A model generated the notes under the pieces. That model made no database searches. It was not told where the DNA came from and saw nothing but the letters and a program-made list of their open reading frames with translations. Below, piece after piece: positions 58,501-64,000 of a DNA stretch of 64,000 nt (its first letter is position 1; each line of letters starts with the position of its first letter). A program made the translations under genes and the position numbers. Origin of the DNA: Phylloscopus collybita (Eukaryota; Chordata; Aves; Passeriformes; Phylloscopidae); the NCBI GenBank assembly GCA_027886175.1, contig JAJNNQ010000040.1, positions 28,416,001 to 28,480,000 of the forward strand, in the 5' to 3' direction.

Positions 58501-61500
58501 GTGAAGTCTTGCTTCCAAATGGAGCACTCTGTACAGAAGTGATACTGAAATGTGTGATGGGAAAGGAGAAGGCTGTGTTTTAGCCTTAGAAGGCTGCTTT
58601 TTCTTGCTCTAAGCTGCTAACTCTTTGTTTCATGTTTATAGCCTGGGATCTGACTAAAATCTCTTTTTCTGGGAAGTCAGGTTTTTTTGTACCAAATATT
58701 TAAGTGTGAATCTTCTCAGTGTGATTTTTAGGTAACTATGTTTTGTGAAGATACAGATTAAATCTGATGCTGAGTAAGAGAGCAAGATGGAAAAAAAACC
58801 CTGTGAAATTCTTTAGCTTATGGATGTTGAAGAAGGGATAGGTGTGTAACTGGCATCCATGTAGTGAAGTCCTGGAATAGCATGGTATCTTCGTGCCTGT
58901 ACCTGCTGGAACTTCTACTGTATCTTTGTTTTGGATATTTCTCTAAACTTGCTTTGGTTTTCTTTTTAGTCACTGCTGCACACTTAATCTTCCTTCATAT
59001 TCTGTACCTCATGGATTTTGTGATCTTGGTGTTAAGGAGCCAGTGCTTCTGTTCTTCTGCTTCTCTGTCTTCTGTTTCTTAGTCAGCTTCTCCCCCACAA
59101 ATAACTCCCAGCTGCCTGCTCTTACTGTGTTTTTGCAGTGACCATGCAGTGGGAAGCACTGAAAGGGTTTGTCTTCTGCACTTCTGAGCCTTGTGTAGCT
59201 CCCTGCAGGCATCCAGGGCTTGTCCTGTGACACTTGTCTTTGTTTGGGCTTGTTGAGCCAGGGGTGCTGAGGCACTGTGGGAATTTCTCTCACTTCCATT
59301 TTGAAAGAGCTTTTCTGCACTGCCTGGATAATTTAAAAGGTGGGAAGTGGAAGGCAAGTCATGAATGGTGCTTTGCAAAAGATGGTGGAAGACTCGTGCC
59401 TGTTAGATGCTTGCTCAACCGCTCTGACAAGCTCAGCTAATTCTCATGTTTATGAATTCTATGCTCTTTTTTCTTGCACCCAGAAAGTTGAGCTCCTTGG
59501 CTTCGTTTAGAAGCTATCACCATGCTCCATGGAAAAGTATGAGAGCATGAAGTACTAACTGTGAGGTGGGAGGAGGGAGTTTCTGATTTTTTCAGCTTTT
59601 GACAGAAAACCTTTCTGCTTTCCCAAGAGAAAAATTGGAAAGATGAAATATTAGGAGGAGTTACTGTCAGGTGGTGCCAAATGCAAGGGTTTGTTGGAAG
59701 CATTGAAACTGACCTTAACTTCTGTGCAGTTTCATTTCAGCAAACACTTGACATCATCTATTCCTCTTTACTATTGTGAGGCATTTTACCAAAGCTTTAT
59801 GTTCTTTGTGGGAATAAAGGACAAAAAGTATCTAACTAGATCTGTTAATTTCAGTTAGCTACTGATTTGATAGACCTTAATGTATTAATGTATTAACTAA
59901 AAGATGGGGAATGAGTAACAGAAACAGCAATCTGAAGGGATGAATAGCTCTCAATGCCTCAATTCTGGAAAAATGTGAATTAGTAAGGAAAATATTTGAG
60001 ATTTAGAGCAAGAAATGTTCCTGATAGTTGCAGGACCTGATAAAAATCCAGCAATATAATAATGGTCAGAAGATTTCAAAAGCTGACCTCTGTCCAGTTT
60101 TGATTCACTAGTTTAAACAGACACTGAAATAGTCTTAAAATTAACCAAAAAAATGCTAGTCTTTCTGTTGGAAGGCAAGAGTCTAACAATCCTAATTTCC
60201 AAGAATTGAGATCAAACGTTCTTATGATTTGCTGTAGAGAAAACAAAGCAAAAGCCCTCAAGTGTAAAACTGTGTGTTACATGATTGTTACCATTTTTCT
60301 TTGTCTTACTTGCATCTTTCAATGATACGGGGAGATTTGAGTAAGTGAGGAATGTGTGCTTTCATTTTTTAGTTGCATGTTTCAATTAAGAAAAGATCAA
60401 AGGAAAGCAGAGGACTTCCTTTATGTGTCTGAATATGTGGAGGAAATGCGGGGGGGGATGTGTGGGTGTATTTTCCACTCCAGAAGGTACTCCTAATTAC
60501 TCCAGAACTATTTTTGCAAGCCTAAATTGCACCAGTTACAAAGCAAATTTGATTATTGGAATCCCGCTAAGTCCTTAGCATTTGCAGCAAAAATTATCAT
60601 GTGATGTTTGCTTACTAAAAATGCTACTTGGCTACATATGTACCTTCATCTGGCCTACTTCATTCATCTAAGCAGTGTAAAATCTTTTTTTGTGTGTGTG
60701 GATTCATGAGTGATCCATATTTATAATTGGGGACTTCCTAGTTTGGCACTTTTTTTTCCTCTGCATTGTTGATAGATTAAAGGTTTCCTCTGGTGATTCA
60801 GCATTTTTTAAAATGTTTGTCTGTCTAGCAATAGGTCTACTGGGAAATGTTGTATTGTTGGTCATTATTATATATATAGTAAAGTGTAATTAGTAATTAT
60901 AATTTTTCTTTTGGAGTGCCGTTTAAACTTCAAAAATAAGTTGAAAATCCTAGCTGTTCCTTATTTGCATTCCCATTGGAGAAAAGCTATGTAAAGTGAG
61001 ATGATGTGAGTCATTTTGCCTCTAGTTATCTGGAATGTTGACTGGATCATCTGGATCCAGTTCAGTGCAAGAGGGGCAGCAGAAACAAATGTCTCTTTGC
61101 TGTAAACCTGGAGGAAATACAGGGTCTGCTTCCCTAACACCACCAAAGCTGCTCTAACTTTGTAAAGAAGCTGGCATAGTGAGCTTAACAGGAATAGCAG
61201 TATATGCAGCTTTCAGATATTTAGGTAACTTTTTAAATTGCCACTTTTAAAAATGTTTTTCTGCTGTTTTGTCTGCATCTGATTGCTAATAGAAAATACC
61301 AACTTCAGTGACCAGTTTTAAAGATTCTGAAGTGGAATTAGTCTTCAGCCCTTTAATGATTTGTTTTTAAAAAAACCTGATCATTGATCTTCCCCTCTTA
61401 ATTGCTCTTAGTGGGTACTTTAGCCACAATGTCAAAACTTATCTTAAGCACTTTGTAGTTTTAATCCTCTAACTATTAAGCTTTCATTTAGGATAGCCTT

Positions 61501-64000
61501 TACTCATTCATATCCCTTCAGCAAGAGTGCCTCAAGCACTCAAGAGTGCTCAGATCTTTACTTCTTCTCTTTCTCCAAGTGTTGCTACAATCAAAGTGTA
61601 TAAGATCACAAGTTACAAAAAGTTTTGCGTGATCCTCTAGGTCATGACTTGAGTAGAAATCTGTTGCTCAAAATGCAGGATGGTCTGCATACTTGTAGTG
61701 TGTCTCCAACTACAGTCACAGAGCCCACACTATCTCCAGTACTGTGGATTAAAGTAAGAGTGTATCACAAAGTCTGCCTGGTCATGCAGGGCTGGTCTCT
61801 GTGGGCTCAGTACTGGAGACAGTGGCACTGAACTTCTGACTTACCTGTCCTAGTAGACTGCTGCTTTCCTTTCAGTTTGCAGTCTGTGGAGGTTAATCTT
61901 ACTGTGCAGCCACGACTGTTAAGGCTTGCTTGTAGTCTGCTCTGTGGTTAAAGTATCAAACCTAAAGTATGGAAGAAGGTATTTAGGTATATATTTGTAT
62001 ATATTTTAATTTAGGGAAGGACTTGTTAGCACTCTGAGTAATGTTCAGAACAAGGATCACTTACGAGCATTGCCTTGTCACTGCCAAATGTTTTTACAGA
62101 TGGTCTTGATCCTTCATCTTTCTTTTGTGAGAACTTACGGGTCTTTCATAGAATCTGCCTTGTGGTGGAATATTTTTCAGTTCCTTCCTTTAGTACCATG
62201 TGTTTGCAGAGGTGTTGGCCTCTGACACTTTAGATAAGATCTGAAAGAGATCCTAGTCTTCAACTCTGCTAACAAAGCTTGTCACCAGCATTTTCATGGT
62301 ATTGGTAGCAGCATTGTATTCTTTAGTGCTTTTTAGCTGATGTCCATGAGAGCAGGTATATTTGTTTTTGAAACAGTTAATGCTGCAATTATTATGTTTG
62401 AAGGTTCCCAGCTTTCCCCATCCGACTTGAAAGGAATGCTTACTCTCTGTGCCTGTATGCAGTGGTCTGAAACATGAAAATTTTAAATGAACTGGAATGG
62501 ATTTAATTTGGCTAACAACTATGTTGTAGCTAATGACTTGGAATAGTGTAAGACTACAATCTTAGCATAAAGATGTACAAAGCATACAATCTTGAGTATA
62601 GCCTATGCACAGGGCTAATGTATAACTTGAGTGTAGGTGGTTGTTGGAGAGCTTGTCTTTCATTAGTGTTATACTTTTTATCTTATTAGATGAATCATCT
62701 CTTTTTTTTTTTTTTTTTTGCTTGATTTCAGGCTTGACAAGAATGTATTCACAGGTGTTTCATTTTGTTTGATGACTAAATAAAATTCCACATGAAGTTG
62801 AGAAGCTGTCGCAAGGCACTTGTCTAATTTGGAGCTAGCCTGTGGGACTCTTTGCCATTAGCTCTGTCTTGGTGGTATTTCCACCAGACTCAAAACGGGG
62901 AAATTATTGGTAATCTGTTAACTTGTAAAGGAGTATTGTTCTTCATAACTCTAGGTAGAACATGAGAACCTGCTGAATTTTAGCAAGAAAAAATGTCCCA
63001 AGATGACACTTTAGAAACTGTTGAACAGAAGAACATGAACTGAGGGTGTGCGGGGTGTGTTTAAGAATAATTTGTACATGTTAATCTGAGATATCTCTGA
63101 GTAACAGTTTTATCATTTAGAGCTGGTTTCACCAACAGTTATGCTAGACAAATGAAATTCTAGAAACAGTCATGTTGGAGAGAGAAGACAAGAACACTCA
63201 CAGGTGAGAATATATCACAGGAAGCTGATTAAACTCTAGCAAATACATTATAGGTTATGTTTTTAAAGACCATGCTGACCAAGTTTTGGAAGTGTAGTTT
63301 GCAACCATCTCTGTGCCTGAGGATATTACCCATGAGTTTGATTTCAAACTGTCAAAAAAACCTGAGGCCTGAAAATCCATGGGAGATTATAATTTGAGAG
63401 TATGCAAGGGTTTGGCTTTTTCTTTATTCCACTGTGTGGTGCACCAGAGGTCTGGGTCTTGATCAGGATGACAGCTCTGAAACGATGTCTGAGAAGGTCA
63501 CCTGCCTGCAGCTGCTGTAATGCCTCTGTGTACCTCAAAGTGTCTGTAGCCTTGGATATGTTTGCTGACTTGATTTTATAAATATATATATGACAGGTGT
63601 TTTGGAAAGCACCTGTTCCTTTTATTTGAACAAACCTGGGTTATTATTTGTCTGATCTCATTTGGTTTTTTCCCTTGGCATTCCTATTCTACATGATGAG
63701 TGGCTAGTTTAGCCATCACGTCAGTGTTCCCTAACCATACACAATATGAAAATGCGTATTTTTATTTCTTTAAGGACTATATTTTCAGTAAGCACAGGCA
63801 ATTCCTTTAAATCTTTTTTTTTTTTTTTTTTCAGTGTAAGATACAATACTTGCACATCCACAAGAGGTACTTTTCTAATTCTCAGGTTGTATAAGCACTG
63901 AGCTTCATGGATTAAATTTTTAATACCATGGCAGTAGAACACACGTAAGCAACATACTTACAGAAGGCTTACAATACTTGGAGAAGCAGGACTCTCAAAC
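55566..64000. other. Unannotated interval, probable intron 1 of the CpG-island gene
   Basis: AT-rich sequence with T-runs at 62702-62719 and 63814-63831, each followed by an AG resembling a splice acceptor, and G9 near 60450. Overlapping plus frames occur at 55779-56109 (67 and 94 codons) and a stop-broken frame at 57882-58304, all unrecognised. No confident exon, RNA gene or transposon beyond the CR1 fragment. Confidence 0.5.

Overview
The window reads as nuclear DNA from a bird, most likely a songbird. The evidence is a set of short 3'-end CR1 LINE fragments, avian ERVL-type LTRs, a passerine-style class II solo LTR, no SINE-like elements, and long non-coding AT-rich stretches around one very dense CpG island. 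I found no complete protein-coding gene. Nearly all open frames are short, overlap on both strands, or come from repeats.

Layout. Between 0.3 and 6.5 kb, two related class II solo LTRs lie in opposite orientation (283-889 and 5817-6480). The second is flanked by a perfect 6-bp target duplication. From 7.66 to 8.36 kb there is a three-part tandem-repeat block: degenerate telomere-like repeats, then a 16-bp repeat carrying 12 perfect ATGCAAAT octamers, then 20 uninterrupted decamers of consensus TYTGAACYRG. This is the most unusual structure in the window. Two ERVL-type LTRs of one family sit at 11.47-12.24 kb (+) and 24.06-24.70 kb (-). The second has a perfect 5-bp duplication and an expanded internal minisatellite. 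CR1 3' ends occur at 13.67, 40.66 and 55.40 kb, and an ancient CR1-like fragment lies at 17.04-17.66 kb (-). A further LTR lies at 21.06-21.50 kb, and a CT-rich pentanucleotide microsatellite at 36.43-36.60 kb. From 48.43 to 50.64 kb (-) there is the 3' part of a broken ERVL provirus: an LTR, a purine-rich tract and a degraded integrase region.

Gene-related signal. A strong CpG island covers about 54.3-55.4 kb. It contains overlapping GC boxes, an ATG in a near-perfect initiation context at 54836, and a consensus splice donor at 54915/54916. It probably holds the promoter and first exon of a plus-strand gene whose remaining exons lie beyond the window or are not recognisable here. The 55.4-64 kb region would then be intron 1. 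A weaker GC-rich segment at 14.75-15.3 kb carries a CTCF-like motif.

Element families are named from remembered sequence patterns, not a database search. Boundaries rest on visible TG...CA ends and target duplications where these are stated.
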